Part shown: positions 42,464-51,502 of the stretch, piece after piece | How positions within the stretch are numbered: position 1 is the stretch's first letter | Layout: every line of letters starts with the position of its first letter | Assembly: GCF_900110955.1 (NCBI RefSeq) | Contig: NZ_FOFR01000014.1 | Span: forward strand, 146,652-210,651 | Length of the DNA: 64,000 nt | Reading direction: 5' to 3' | DNA from: Lentzea xinjiangensis | GTDB taxonomy: Bacteria; Actinomycetota; Actinomycetes; Mycobacteriales; Pseudonocardiaceae | The notes under the pieces: generated by a model | The model's input: only the letters and a program-made list of their open reading frames with translations | The model's database searches: none | Told to the model about the DNA's origin: nothing | Program-made: the position numbers and the translations under genes

Positions 42464-44242
42464 TCAGCCGATGCCGTGCTGCTGCAGCCACATCTCCAGC
42501 ACACCGAGGTGCCACAGCGCGTTCCCGCCGGTCTTGGTGGTCTGGCCGTTCGGGTCGGCGAGCAGGGCGTCGACGTAGCCGGGGCGCAGCACGCCGCGCC
42601 GGCGGGCGGCGGGGGAGCTCAGGGCGGAGCGCAACAGGTCGAGGACCTCGCCGTCGAGCCGGGTCAGTGCGGGGACGGGGAAGTACCCCTTCGGCCGGTC
42701 GACCACGTCGACGGGCAGCACGTCACGCCCGATGTCCTTGAGGATCCCCTTGCCGCCCTGGGCGGACTTGAGCTCCGGCGGACACGCGGCGACCAGTTCG
42801 ACCAAGTCCTGGTCGAGGAACGGCACGCGTGCCTCGACGCCCCAGGCCATCGCCATGTTGTCGACCCGCTTGACCGGGTCGTCGGGCATCAGCAGATGGG
42901 TGTCGGTGCGCAGCACGGCGTCCAGCGCCGTCTCCGCGCCGGGGGCGGCGAGGTGCCGGGCGATCAGGTCGCCGCTGACGTCGTGGCCGGGCAGCCGGTC
43001 CGGCTCGACGAGCCGCGCGAGCTCGTCGTGGCCGAGGTCGTGGAACGCGTCGCGGAACACCTCGGTCACGAGGTGCCGTGCCGCGGCGGCCGCGGGCTGG
43101 TGGTAGCGGTAGCCGGCGAACACCTCGTCGGCGCCCTGCCCGCACTGCACGACCTTGACGTGCCGGGAGACCTCGCGGCACACGAGGTGGAACGCGGTCA
43201 CGTCGTGGCTGCCCATCGGCTCGCTCATCGACCCGACGGTGTGCTCGACCGCCGCGGCGATCTGCTCGTCGCCGATGCGAAGCTGGTGGTGGTCGGTGCC
43301 GAACTTCTGCGCGACGGCGTCGGAGTAGGCGAACTCGTCGCCGTCCACGCCGTCGCGGTCGGTGAACCCGATGCTGAAGGTGCTGGGCCGCTGTCCCTCC
43401 TCGGTGAGCAGGGCGACCAGGAGGCTGGAGTCGAGCCCGCCGGAGAGCAGCACGCCGACCTCGACGTCGGACACCGTGCGACGCCGCACCGCGACGCGCA
43501 ACGCTTCGCGAACCGCGTCCTGCCAGTCCTGCGCCGTCCACTCCGCGTGCTCGGGCCGCCGCGTGTACGACGGCTGCCAGTAGACGTGGTCGCGGGGTGC
43601 GCGTCCCCGTTCGAGGACGCGCATCGTGGCGGGCGGCAGCTTGCGCACGCCGCGGAGGATCGTGTGCGGTGCCGGGACGATGGAGTGCCAGGTGAGGTAG
43701 TGGTGCAGGCCGACAGGGTCGAGCTCGGTGTCGACGCCGCCGCCGGCCAGCAGCGCGGGCAGCGTGGAGGCGAACCGCGTCCGCCCGCGCACCTCGGCGA
43801 CGTAGAGGGGCTTGATGCCCAGCCGGTCCCTCACCAGCAGCACGCGGTCGCGCCGCCGGTCGACCAGCGCGATCGCGAACATGCCGACGAGGTGGTCGAC
43901 GAACCGTTCGCCCCAGCGGTCGTAGGCCTTGAGGATCACCTCGGTGTCGCTTGTGGACGTGAAGCGGTACTGATCGGACAGTTCCGCGCGCAACTCCTGG
44001 TAGTTGTAGATGCACCCGTTGAACGCCACGGCGAGCCCGAGCTCGTCGTCGACCATGGGCTGGGTGCCGGCGTCGGACAGGTCGATGATGGACAGCCTCC
44101 GGTGTCCGAGCGCGACCCGGCCTTCTGACCAGTGGCCGGCGCCGTCCGGCCCCCGCGACCACAAGGATCGCGTCATGCGCTCCACCGCGCCGAGGTCAGG
44201 ATCCGCCTGATCCGTCACCACCTCACCGGCGATACCACACAT
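42464..44242 (-). CDS. asparagine synthase-family amidotransferase, N-acetylglutaminylglutamine type
   Basis: 592 residues. The glutaminase domain begins MCGIAGEVV with Cys2 as nucleophile, and LGHRRLSIIDLSDAGTQPMV is conserved. The synthetase domain holds VGVLLSGGLDSSLLVALLTE (PP-loop) and VQCGQGADEVFAGYRYH. HYLTWHSIVPAPHTILRGVR and VGSMSEPMGSHDVTAFHLV match the N-acetylglutaminylglutamine amidotransferase branch more than housekeeping AsnB, by recollection of that family. That enzyme converts the dipeptide's terminal carboxylate to an amide, forming the osmolyte NAGGN. The dedicated GNAT/ATP-grasp synthetase is not present nearby; a GCS2 ligase is. Confidence 0.85.
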   Translation of the reverse strand: MCGIAGEVVTDQADPDLGAVERMTRSLWSRGPDGAGHWSEGRVALGHRRLSIIDLSDAGTQPMVDDELGLAVAFNGCIYNYQELRAELSDQYRFTSTSDTEVILKAYDRWGERFVDHLVGMFAIALVDRRRDRVLLVRDRLGIKPLYVAEVRGRTRFASTLPALLAGGGVDTELDPVGLHHYLTWHSIVPAPHTILRGVRKLPPATMRVLERGRAPRDHVYWQPSYTRRPEHAEWTAQDWQDAVREALRVAVRRRTVSDVEVGVLLSGGLDSSLLVALLTEEGQRPSTFSIGFTDRDGVDGDEFAYSDAVAQKFGTDHHQLRIGDEQIAAAVEHTVGSMSEPMGSHDVTAFHLVCREVSRHVKVVQCGQGADEVFAGYRYHQPAAAAARHLVTEVFRDAFHDLGHDELARLVEPDRLPGHDVSGDLIARHLAAPGAETALDAVLRTDTHLLMPDDPVKRVDNMAMAWGVEARVPFLDQDLVELVAACPPELKSAQGGKGILKDIGRDVLPVDVVDRPKGYFPVPALTRLDGEVLDLLRSALSSPAARRRGVLRPGYVDALLADPNGQTTKTGGNALWHLGVLEMWLQQHGIG

Positions 44243-44397
44243 GACGTCCTCCTTGAGAGAGTTTCAGTTGACAAACGGCAAATACCCCGAACGTGGACGA
44301 TCACGCGTGACGCGCGCGACTGCCGTGTGATCAAAAGCACGTTTGAGTCGGCCGTTTATGTCTTGACGTGGAAGCTTCGTGGCCTCGCAATGTCTTC

Positions 44398-45867
44398 ATG
44401 CAGCTCCTGTCCGCCGGCGCACCGGCGATCGACGCCGGTCCGGACGTGGACCTCGACCTCGCCACGATCCCCCTGCTCGCCGGCCGGATGGCGGACGGCA
44501 CCCTCAGCTCGGTCGAGCTGACCCGCGCCTACCTGCGCCGCATCGCCGCCGTGGACGGGCTGGTGCGGTCGGTGGTCGCGGTCGACCCGACGGCGCTGCG
44601 CCAGGCCGAGGAGAGCGACCTGAGGCGGGCGCTCGGGCGGTCGCGCGGACTGGTGGACGGCATCCCCGTCCTGCTCAAGGACAACATCGACACCGCGGGC
44701 CTGGCGACCACGGCCGGGTCCCGCGCGCTCGGCGTCCCGCCGAGGCGCGACGCGGAGCTGGTCACCCACCTCCGCGCGGCCGGGGCCGTGGTGCTGGGCA
44801 AGGCGGCCATGTCGGAGTGGGGCAACTTCCGCTCGCCGTGGTCGGTGTCCGGCTGGTCGGCGGTCGGCGGGCAGACCGTCAACCCGCACGTGCTCGACCG
44901 CAGCCCGAGCGGCTCGTCGTCGGGCTCGGCCGTGGCCGTGGCGGCGTCACTGGCCCAGGTCGCCGTCGGCACCGAGACCAACGGCTCGATCGTGTGCCCG
45001 GCCGGCCACACCGGCGTCGTCGGGTTCAAGCCGACCCGCGGCAGGATCAGCGGGACCGGGATCGTGCCGATCTCGGCCAGGCAGGACACGCCGGGCCCGC
45101 TGGCGCGGCACGTCGTGGACGCCGCGATCCTGACGGCGGTCCTGGAAGGACGCGAGGCCGATCCCGTCTTCACGCCTGCGTCCCTGCGGGGCGTGCGGGT
45201 GGGCGTGTGGCGTCGGACGGGGTTCGGCACCGAGACGGACCGGGTCGTGGAGTCGGCGGTGGAGCTGCTGCGCCGATGCGGCGCGGTGGTGGTCGACGTC
45301 GGGCTGTCCCACCTGGACCGGATCGAGGCCGCCGGGCGGCTCGCGGTGCTCAGCGAGTTCAAGCACGACCTGGAGGAGTACCTGCGCACCCGGCAGGGCG
45401 TGCCCCGCACGGTGCGCGAGCTGATCGAGTTCAACGAGGCGGACCCGGTCGAGCTGAGCACGTTCGGGCAGGAGCTGTTCCACGACGCCGAGAAGGCGCC
45501 GCCGATCACCGATCCCGCCTACCTCGCCCAGCGGCGCACGGCGACTCGCCTCGCGCGCCGGTCGATCGACGAGGTGCTGGCCGCCCACCGCCTAGACGTG
45601 GTCATGACGCCCACCAACGGGCCCGCCCGCGCCGTCGACGTCAGCGACTCGCCCGCACCGAGCACCGCCACGCCCGCCGCGGTCGCGGGCTACCCGAGCA
45701 TCACGGTCCCCGCGGGGTTCGCGGGGCCGCTGCCGATCGGGATGTCCTTCATCGGCGGGCACGGCACGGACGCGGCGGTCCTGCGGCTCGCGGCGGCCTT
45801 CGAACACGCGGCGTCGGCGCGACGGGCACCCGCCTACCTGCCCACGATGCCCTCGGACCGGGCGTAG
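44398..45867 (+). CDS. amidase-signature family amidase (GatA-like)
   Basis: About 489 residues. Catalytic triad motifs are visible: VLLKDNIDTAG (Lys), then NPHVLDRSPSGSSSGSAVAV (cis-Ser) and GTETNGSIVCPAGHTGVVGF (nucleophile Ser). The protein hydrolyses carboxamides; GatCAB function is unlikely because gatB and gatC are absent. The ATG at 44398 is used; a GTG at 44368 gives ten more residues. Neither has a good ribosome binding site. It is divergent from the amidotransferase (155 bases) and could catabolise its amide product. Confidence 0.85.
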   Translation: MQLLSAGAPAIDAGPDVDLDLATIPLLAGRMADGTLSSVELTRAYLRRIAAVDGLVRSVVAVDPTALRQAEESDLRRALGRSRGLVDGIPVLLKDNIDTAGLATTAGSRALGVPPRRDAELVTHLRAAGAVVLGKAAMSEWGNFRSPWSVSGWSAVGGQTVNPHVLDRSPSGSSSGSAVAVAASLAQVAVGTETNGSIVCPAGHTGVVGFKPTRGRISGTGIVPISARQDTPGPLARHVVDAAILTAVLEGREADPVFTPASLRGVRVGVWRRTGFGTETDRVVESAVELLRRCGAVVVDVGLSHLDRIEAAGRLAVLSEFKHDLEEYLRTRQGVPRTVRELIEFNEADPVELSTFGQELFHDAEKAPPITDPAYLAQRRTATRLARRSIDEVLAAHRLDVVMTPTNGPARAVDVSDSPAPSTATPAAVAGYPSITVPAGFAGPLPIGMSFIGGHGTDAAVLRLAAAFEHAASARRAPAYLPTMPSDRA

Positions 45868-45954
45868 GCCCCGCCGCAAACACGAGCACGATCACGTTTC
45901 CGGCCCGGTGCGGGCGGTAGCCCTCCTGCAGGCGATGCCGCGAAGGAGGCTCCT

Positions 45955-46719
45955 GTGCCGCACGAGCAGCGACGACCCCGCCGTGAGCGGTGGGACGAGG
46001 TGTCCGGGCGGCCGGTGCGGAGCGTGGAGGCGGGCTGGGAGCGCACGCAGGGCCCGCTCGTCGTCATCGTGCCCGGCCTGGGGGCGCTGGGCTACCTGGT
46101 GGACACGGTGGACGCGTGTGCCGGCTGGGCGAGGACCGTCCTGCTCGACGTGCCCGGCTTCGGTCATCGCGGTCCGGGGGCGTGCGCTCCGGAGGTTCCC
46201 GCCATCGCGGAGACCGTGTCGGCGTGGCTGACCAGGGTCACCGAGGTCCCGGTCGTGCTGATGGGGCATTCCACGGGCGCGCAGGCGGCACTCCACGTCG
46301 CCGCGGCGCACCCGGACCGCGTCGCCGCGCTGGCCCTGCTGGGGCCGACCTTCCCGCCGGAGCAGCGCGTCCTGGCCGGAGCGGCGCAGGGCTTCGTCCG
46401 CAACTTCCTCCACGAGCCGCCCAGCCTCGTGCCGGCGACGGTGCCCGACTACCTGCGGGGAGGCCCCAGGGCGATCGCGCGGTTCGTGCGCTCCGCGCAG
46501 CACGACGAACCCGAGCGGACCATCACCGGTGTGAGGTGTCCCGTCCTGCTGGCTCGCGGCCAGCACGACGCCTTCGTGCCTCGGGTGTGGCTGGACCGGC
46601 TCACCGCGGCGGCACCCGACGGGCGGTCGACGACCGTGCCGGGCGCGCACACCTTCCCGTTCCGCCGGGGACAGCTGACCGCGGACCTCATCGCGAGCGC
46701 CGCCGCCCTGAGGCGGTGA
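45955..46719 (+). CDS. alpha/beta hydrolase
   Basis: 254 residues from a GTG with AAGGAGG upstream. The elbow is VVLMGHSTGAQAALHVAA; the acid strand is CPVLLARGQHDAFVPRVWLD; and the catalytic His is in VPGAHTFPFR. LVVIVPGLGALGYLVDTVD provides the oxyanion region. Substrate unknown. It follows the amidase by 87 bases and may be in the same transcript. Confidence 0.82.
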   Translation: MPHEQRRPRRERWDEVSGRPVRSVEAGWERTQGPLVVIVPGLGALGYLVDTVDACAGWARTVLLDVPGFGHRGPGACAPEVPAIAETVSAWLTRVTEVPVVLMGHSTGAQAALHVAAAHPDRVAALALLGPTFPPEQRVLAGAAQGFVRNFLHEPPSLVPATVPDYLRGGPRAIARFVRSAQHDEPERTITGVRCPVLLARGQHDAFVPRVWLDRLTAAAPDGRSTTVPGAHTFPFRRGQLTADLIASAAALRR

Positions 46720-46758
46720 CCTCTCCCGGATCGGCGCAAGCGTGCGCGGCGCAGGACA

Positions 46759-46791
46759 CCGGGGCCGCCGACCACTCGGTCGGGGCCCCGG
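46759..46791 (+). terminator. imperfect hairpin terminator
   Basis: CCGGGGCC-G-CCGACC pairs with GGTCGG-GGCCCCGG, with one bulged base, about 40 bases after the hydrolase stop. Confidence 0.5.
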
Positions 46792-46806
46792 CTCGACACC
46801 GCTCTC

Positions 46807-47139
46807 CTAGTCGCGCCCGCGTGCCGGCGTCTGCTCGTAGACGCCGTGCCGCAGCGGCGTGTTGCCGTCCGGCGAGTGCTCCGGTGAGACGGACGACCCG
46901 CCGGCCGCACCGCTGACCCGGGGTGCGTTGCGCTGGTCGCCCGGCGCCGGCTCGGCGCCGCGGCCGAGCTCGTCCAGCCGGGCCTCGATCACCTGGAGCA
47001 CGGGGGTGCGGTTGCCGTGCTCGCGTTCGTGGTCGCGCACGCGTTGGAGCTCGTCCTCGCTCAGCGACCGGATGCGGTGCTTCAGGTCGCCCAGGGGGAG
47101 CTGGTCATAGTCGGTCAAAGGAAGTTCATCGGTCACCAT
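46807..47139 (-). CDS. small conserved actinobacterial protein of unknown function
   Basis: 110 residues. The N-terminal half (ELPLTDYDQLPLGDLKHRIR then SLSEDELQRVRDHEREHGNR) is a helical domain common in actinobacteria, often before lipid-transport or gas-vesicle-like genes. The C-terminal half is hydrophilic and low-complexity. It follows the DivIVA-like gene by six bases, so they are in one operon. No enzymatic motif is seen. Confidence 0.75.
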   Translation of the reverse strand: MVTDELPLTDYDQLPLGDLKHRIRSLSEDELQRVRDHEREHGNRTPVLQVIEARLDELGRGAEPAPGDQRNAPRVSGAAGGSSVSPEHSPDGNTPLRHGVYEQTPARGRD

Positions 47140-47145
47140 GCTCGG

Positions 47146-48060
47146 CTACCCGGCCATTCCGGTCGCAAACGAACGCGGTTCACGCGGAACCGCCGTTGTC
47201 CGGTGAACGGTTTCGCGGGGGCGCTGGTCGGGGTGGATCAACTCGACCAGCACCGGGGCCGGAGCCTCCTCGGGCAGGGGCCGCAGCAGCGGCTCGGCGT
47301 CGGCCAGGAGCGCCTGTGCCGCGCGGAGCTCCCCGGCGAGGTGCTCGCGGTGCCGGCGCAGGACCTCCACGCGCTGCTCGGCCTCGGCGACGAGGTGGCG
47401 CGCCCGCTCGGTCGCCTCGCGGACGATCCGGTCGGCCCGAGCCTGCGCACTCCGCTGCTGCTCGGCGAGCGCCCGCATCGCCTCGCCCCGGCGCAACGCC
47501 ATGGCCTGCTCGAAGTCCGCCTCGATCTGGCTGCGGACCCCGGCGGCCTGCTCGTCGAGCTCGCGGCGGCGGCGTTCGGCCTGCCGGGTCAGCTCGTCGA
47601 CCTGGTCGTGTGCGCGGTTCATGAGCTCGCGGTGCTCGGTCTCCATGTCCGCGCGCCGCCGGTCGAGGTCGGCCACGAGGCGTTCGGCGCGGTGGCGCAG
47701 CCTGTCCGCTGCCTGCTTGGCATCGGCCCAGTGCTGCTCGGCGGCGGCCCTGGCCCGCGCGGTGATCTCCGCGGCCTCGCTGTGCGCGAGCTCGACCCTG
47801 CGTTCGAGGCGCTCGGTGAGCGCGTCCGGGGCGATCGGGGCGCGGCAGATCCGGTCGACGCGCGCACGCAGCTCCGCGTTCTCCGTGCGGGCGGCTTCCA
47901 GCTCCCTGGCAAGGGACTCCGCGTGCGCGAGGGCGGCGTCGCGGTCGGCGGCGAGCATCCGCAGCTCGTCCTCCGCACCTCGTACGTAGTGCTGGACCTG
48001 GTCGCGGTCGTAGCCGCGCCAGCACAGGTCGAAGTCGGTTCGCAGCGGCAACAACTCCAC
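47146..48060 (-). CDS. DivIVA-like coiled-coil protein
   Basis: 304 residues from a GTG. The N-terminal segment DFDLCWRGYDRDQVQHYVRG resembles a DivIVA lipid-binding start (F-x-x-x-x-x-G-Y-x-x-x-V-D/Q-x-Y). About 220 residues of Ala/Arg/Glu-rich heptads follow (e.g. EQHWADAKQAADRLRHRAER). It probably forms filaments or scaffolds at the membrane and may work in cell pole or envelope organisation. The C-terminal 40 residues are unstructured. It starts an operon with the small conserved protein downstream. Confidence 0.8.
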   Translation of the reverse strand: MELLPLRTDFDLCWRGYDRDQVQHYVRGAEDELRMLAADRDAALAHAESLARELEAARTENAELRARVDRICRAPIAPDALTERLERRVELAHSEAAEITARARAAAEQHWADAKQAADRLRHRAERLVADLDRRRADMETEHRELMNRAHDQVDELTRQAERRRRELDEQAAGVRSQIEADFEQAMALRRGEAMRALAEQQRSAQARADRIVREATERARHLVAEAEQRVEVLRRHREHLAGELRAAQALLADAEPLLRPLPEEAPAPVLVELIHPDQRPRETVHRTTAVPREPRSFATGMAG

Positions 48061-48090
48061 TCTCGTGTTCCTTTCAAGACACGGCAGGTG

Positions 48091-48206
48091 CTACTTGCTG
48101 TTGATGGGGGGATGCGGCGCGGCTCGGTCGCATCGGTCCTGGGCACGCGGACGGTGAGCACGCCGCCGGCCTTCCCGGCATCGACGTCGTGCGGCAGCGC
48201 CATGGC
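48091..48206 (-). pseudogene. C-terminal remnant of an Hsp20 small heat-shock protein
   Basis: The minus strand reads ALPHDVDAGKAGGVLTVRVP then RTDATEPRRIP, the end of an alpha-crystallin domain and its extension. A run of six C bases shifts the frame by two from what would be RRIPINSK, the usual I-P-I anchor and C-terminus. The bulk of the domain (~100 residues) is missing upstream. An internal deletion near VDAGKAGG also joins what are usually separated strands. Confidence 0.6.
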
Positions 48207-48470
48207 AACACCTCCCCTGAGAGCCAGTACGAACGCTCATCCGGAAGACGTGGTCGCGGCGCGGATTGTTCCCGGACGTGAGTCGTGGCAACCGAAGCAG
48301 CGCTGTGGTTCGCGCCACCGCGAAAGGCGCGAAGTTTGACGCGTGCGGGATGCGGGTAGTCGTTCGATCGGCGCTTCGACGTCCTACTGTGTGAAGGCGG
48401 CGATCACGGTGGACCACAGCTCACTCGACCATGCGATCCGCAAGGCTTCCGACCTCACTCGTGCCCGCTC

Positions 48471-49787
48471 ATGACCAGGTGGCCGATCACGCTGCTGGTG
48501 GTCCTGCTCGTCGCGGGATGCGGTGGTCTCGGACCGAGCGCCGCCGATCAACCCAACACCCTCGTCACCATGGGCTTCGGCCTGCCCGATGAACACGCCA
48601 CCGCGCGCGTGGCCGTGTTCAAGCAGCGGCGACCTGATGTCGATCTGCGGATCAACGAGGGTGTGTTCGACGAGCAGCAGTTCCTCTCGTCGGTCGCGGC
48701 GGGCGACCCGCCGGACCTGGTGTACGCGGACCGGCGCAAGCTCGGTGGCTACGCGGCCAGGGGAGCGGTGCAGGACCTCGGGCCGTGTCTGCGCAGCCGG
48801 CAGGTCGACCTCGGGCAGTACCGCGAGGCGGCGGTGCGGCAGGTGACCTACCGGGGCACGGTCTACGGCGTGCCGGACTTCTTCACCGTTCGCGTGCTCA
48901 TCCTCAACAACCCGGTGCTGCGGGAGGCGGGCGTCGATCCGGCCGCGCTCCTGGCGGGGGACTGGAAAGCCCTTGCCGAAGCCGCGGCGGCACTGGCCCG
49001 CGTGCAGGACGGCCGGGTCCAGCGGATCGGGTTCGACCCGCGGATGCCGGAGTTCGTGGCGTTGTGGGCCAAGGCGAACGGCGCCGACCTGCTCGGCGAC
49101 GAACCCCACCTGGACGACCCCCGCGTCGTCGAGGCCGTCCGGTTCGCCGCCGACCTGGTGCGCGCACAGGGTGGCTGGGCGTCGTTCAAGGCGTTCCGGG
49201 ACACCTTCGACTCGTTCGGCGCGAACAACGAGTTCGTCAGCGGCCAGCTCGCCGCCATGGTCATGGACTCCTGGTACGTCAACACCCTCGCCGCCAACTC
49301 GCCGGACGTCGACGTCACGGTCGCGCCCTTCACCGACCGGCGGGGCGATCCGCTCACCGAAGCCGGCGGACAGGCCTGGGCCGTTCCCAAAGGCGCGCGG
49401 CACCCGGAGCTCGCCTGCGAGTTCATCGCGACGATGACGGCGGCGGACACGTGGGTCACCGCGGCGGAAGCGCGCCGTGACGCGCTGGCGAAGAAGGGCA
49501 AGCCCTACAGCGGAACGTTCACCGCGAACCGCGCCGCCGACGAAAGGATCTTCAACGAGGTGTTCGACCCGCGCGGCATCCGCGTGCTCCAGCAGGGGGT
49601 GGAAGTGGTGCGGTCCGTGCAGGACGAGGCTTTCGCGCTACCACCGAACCCGGCGGCCAGCGACCTGGTGCGCTCGTGGGAGTCGGCGGTCACCAGGGTG
49701 CTGTTCGGCCGGCAGACGCCGGAGGAGTCGATGGCGCAGGCGCAGCGCGAGGCGGACCGGGCGATCGTCCGCGTGGGGGGTCGTTGA
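48471..49787 (+). CDS. ABC sugar-importer substrate-binding lipoprotein
   Basis: 438 residues. The lipobox LLVAGC places the acylated cysteine at residue 17. The body is an extracellular solute-binding protein family 1 fold, with AVFKQRRPDVDLRINEGVFD, AAGDPPDLVYADR and AVPKGARHPELACEFI. It delivers an oligosaccharide or sugar to the two permeases that follow; it overlaps the first of them near 49784. No regulator or glycosidase is adjacent, so the sugar cannot be named. Confidence 0.88.
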   Translation: MTRWPITLLVVLLVAGCGGLGPSAADQPNTLVTMGFGLPDEHATARVAVFKQRRPDVDLRINEGVFDEQQFLSSVAAGDPPDLVYADRRKLGGYAARGAVQDLGPCLRSRQVDLGQYREAAVRQVTYRGTVYGVPDFFTVRVLILNNPVLREAGVDPAALLAGDWKALAEAAAALARVQDGRVQRIGFDPRMPEFVALWAKANGADLLGDEPHLDDPRVVEAVRFAADLVRAQGGWASFKAFRDTFDSFGANNEFVSGQLAAMVMDSWYVNTLAANSPDVDVTVAPFTDRRGDPLTEAGGQAWAVPKGARHPELACEFIATMTAADTWVTAAEARRDALAKKGKPYSGTFTANRAADERIFNEVFDPRGIRVLQQGVEVVRSVQDEAFALPPNPAASDLVRSWESAVTRVLFGRQTPEESMAQAQREADRAIVRVGGR

Positions 49788-49789
49788 CG

Positions 49790-50683
49790 GTGAGCACACG
49801 CGAGGCACGCGCCGGTTGGCTGTTCGTGCTGCCGTGGGTGATCGGGTTCCTCCTCCTGACCGCCGGGCCGATGCTCTACAGCCTGTTCCTGTCGTTCACC
49901 CACTACGACCTGCTCAAGCCGGCGCGGTTCACCGGCCTGACGAACTACCGCGAGATCCTGCGGGACGGGCGCGCCGCGACCGCGTTGTGGAACACCGTCT
50001 TCTTCACGCTGCTGCACGTGCCGCTGCAGATCGTGCTCGCGCTCGGCCTGGCATCGCTGCTGCGCCGTGCCGGGCGGTCGGCCGGCTTCTTCCGCACCGT
50101 GCTGTTCCTGCCGACGATGACACCGCCGGTCGCGCTCGCCGCGCTGTTCCTGTTGCTGCTCAACGGGCAGAACGGCGCGGTCAACGCGATGTTGGGCTGG
50201 TTCGGCTTCACCGGGCCGCAGTGGACGACCGACCCGGCCTGGATCAAACCCGGCCTGGTGCTGATGAGCCTGTGGACCATCGGCAGCACCGCCGTGCTGT
50301 ACCTGGCCGCGCTCACCAGGGTGCCGGGGGAGAGGTACGAGGCCGCGCGCCTCGACGGCGCGAGCGCGTTCCGGCAGTTCTGGCACGTCACGCTGCCCGG
50401 CATCAGCGGCACCGTGTACTTCACGCTCATCGTCAACACCATCGCGTCGCTGCAGGTGTTCACCGAGGCCTACACGATGTTCTTCGGCGCCCGCCCGTCC
50501 AGCCCGGCGGAGGGGGACGCGGCGCTGTTCTACGTGATCTACCTGTTCCAGGAGGCGTTCGGCTCGCTGCGCATGGGTTACGCGTCGGCGCTGGCCTGGG
50601 TGCTGTTCCTGGTGATAGCCGCGATCACGGCGCTGCAGGTGCGGCTTTCCCGCGACTACGTGCACTACGAGGACCGGGCATGA
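49790..50683 (+). CDS. ABC sugar permease, MalF/UgpA type
   Basis: About 297 residues, six membrane helices. RAGWLFVLPWVIGFLLLTAG begins the first helix; the EAA loop is RYEAARLDGASAFRQFWHVT followed by LPG. The GTG at 49790 has GGGGGG nine bases upstream; a TTG at 49784 is possible and would overlap the previous stop. It is coupled to the second permease by an ATGA overlap. Confidence 0.88.
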   Translation: MSTREARAGWLFVLPWVIGFLLLTAGPMLYSLFLSFTHYDLLKPARFTGLTNYREILRDGRAATALWNTVFFTLLHVPLQIVLALGLASLLRRAGRSAGFFRTVLFLPTMTPPVALAALFLLLLNGQNGAVNAMLGWFGFTGPQWTTDPAWIKPGLVLMSLWTIGSTAVLYLAALTRVPGERYEAARLDGASAFRQFWHVTLPGISGTVYFTLIVNTIASLQVFTEAYTMFFGARPSSPAEGDAALFYVIYLFQEAFGSLRMGYASALAWVLFLVIAAITALQVRLSRDYVHYEDRA

Positions 50684-51501
50684 CGCGCCGCGCTGCCGTC
50701 GTGCTGGCCCTCGCCGGGGTCGGCGTGCTGTTCGCGTACCCGTTCCTGTGGCTGTTGAGCGCGTCGCTGAAGGACCGCTCCCAGGTCTTCGACAACGCCC
50801 TGCTGCCCGAGGTGTTCCGGCCGGAGAACTACGCCGAGGTCTGGCGCGCCGTGCCGCTGCTCGCCTGGGTCGGCAACAGCGTGGCCGTCGGCGTCGCCGC
50901 GGCGCTGGCCGCCACCGTGTCGAGCGCGGTCGTGGCGTTCGGCTTCGCCCGCTTCCGGTTCCGCGGGCGCACCGTCCTCTTCGGGATCGTCGTCGCCACC
51001 ATGATGCTGCCCGCCGCCGTGACGATGGTGCCGGTGTACCTGGAGTGGCACGCGGTGGGACTCGCGACGACGCAGGTTCCGCTGTGGGCCGGCAACCTCT
51101 TCGGCTCGGCGTTCTACGTCTTCCTGCTGCGCCAGTTCTTCCTCGGTCTGCCCGCGGAGGTGTTCGACGCGGCACGGGTGGACGGCGCCGGGCCGTGGCG
51201 GCAGTTCCGGTCCATCGCGCTGCCGCTGGCCCGGCCCGGCCTCGTCGTGGTGTTCGTCTTCGAGTTCAAGGCCGCCTGGACGGACCTGATCAGGCCGCTG
51301 ATCTACCTGCGGGAGCCCGAGCTGTACACGTTGCCGCGCGGCCTCAAGGCGGTGCTCGACCGGTTCGGCCAGGGCGGCGAGGCGCAGTGGGAACTGGTGA
51401 TGGCGGCGAGCGTCGTCGCCACCGTGCCGATGATCCTGCTCTTCCTGGTGGCGCAGAAGCACTTCGTGCGCGGAGTCGTCACCCAGCGGGTCGAGGAGTG
51501 A
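50680..51501 (+). CDS. ABC sugar permease, MalG/UgpE type
   Basis: 273 residues, six helices. AYPFLWLLSASLKDRSQVFD is typical of MalG-like subunits, and the EAA loop reads EVFDAARVDGAGPWRQFRSI followed by ALP. No ATP-binding protein gene follows; the importer must use a shared ATPase such as MsiK. It converges on the CYP152 gene, one base between the stops. Confidence 0.88.
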   Translation: MTRRAAVVLALAGVGVLFAYPFLWLLSASLKDRSQVFDNALLPEVFRPENYAEVWRAVPLLAWVGNSVAVGVAAALAATVSSAVVAFGFARFRFRGRTVLFGIVVATMMLPAAVTMVPVYLEWHAVGLATTQVPLWAGNLFGSAFYVFLLRQFFLGLPAEVFDAARVDGAGPWRQFRSIALPLARPGLVVVFVFEFKAAWTDLIRPLIYLREPELYTLPRGLKAVLDRFGQGGEAQWELVMAASVVATVPMILLFLVAQKHFVRGVVTQRVEE

Positions 51502-51502
51502 G

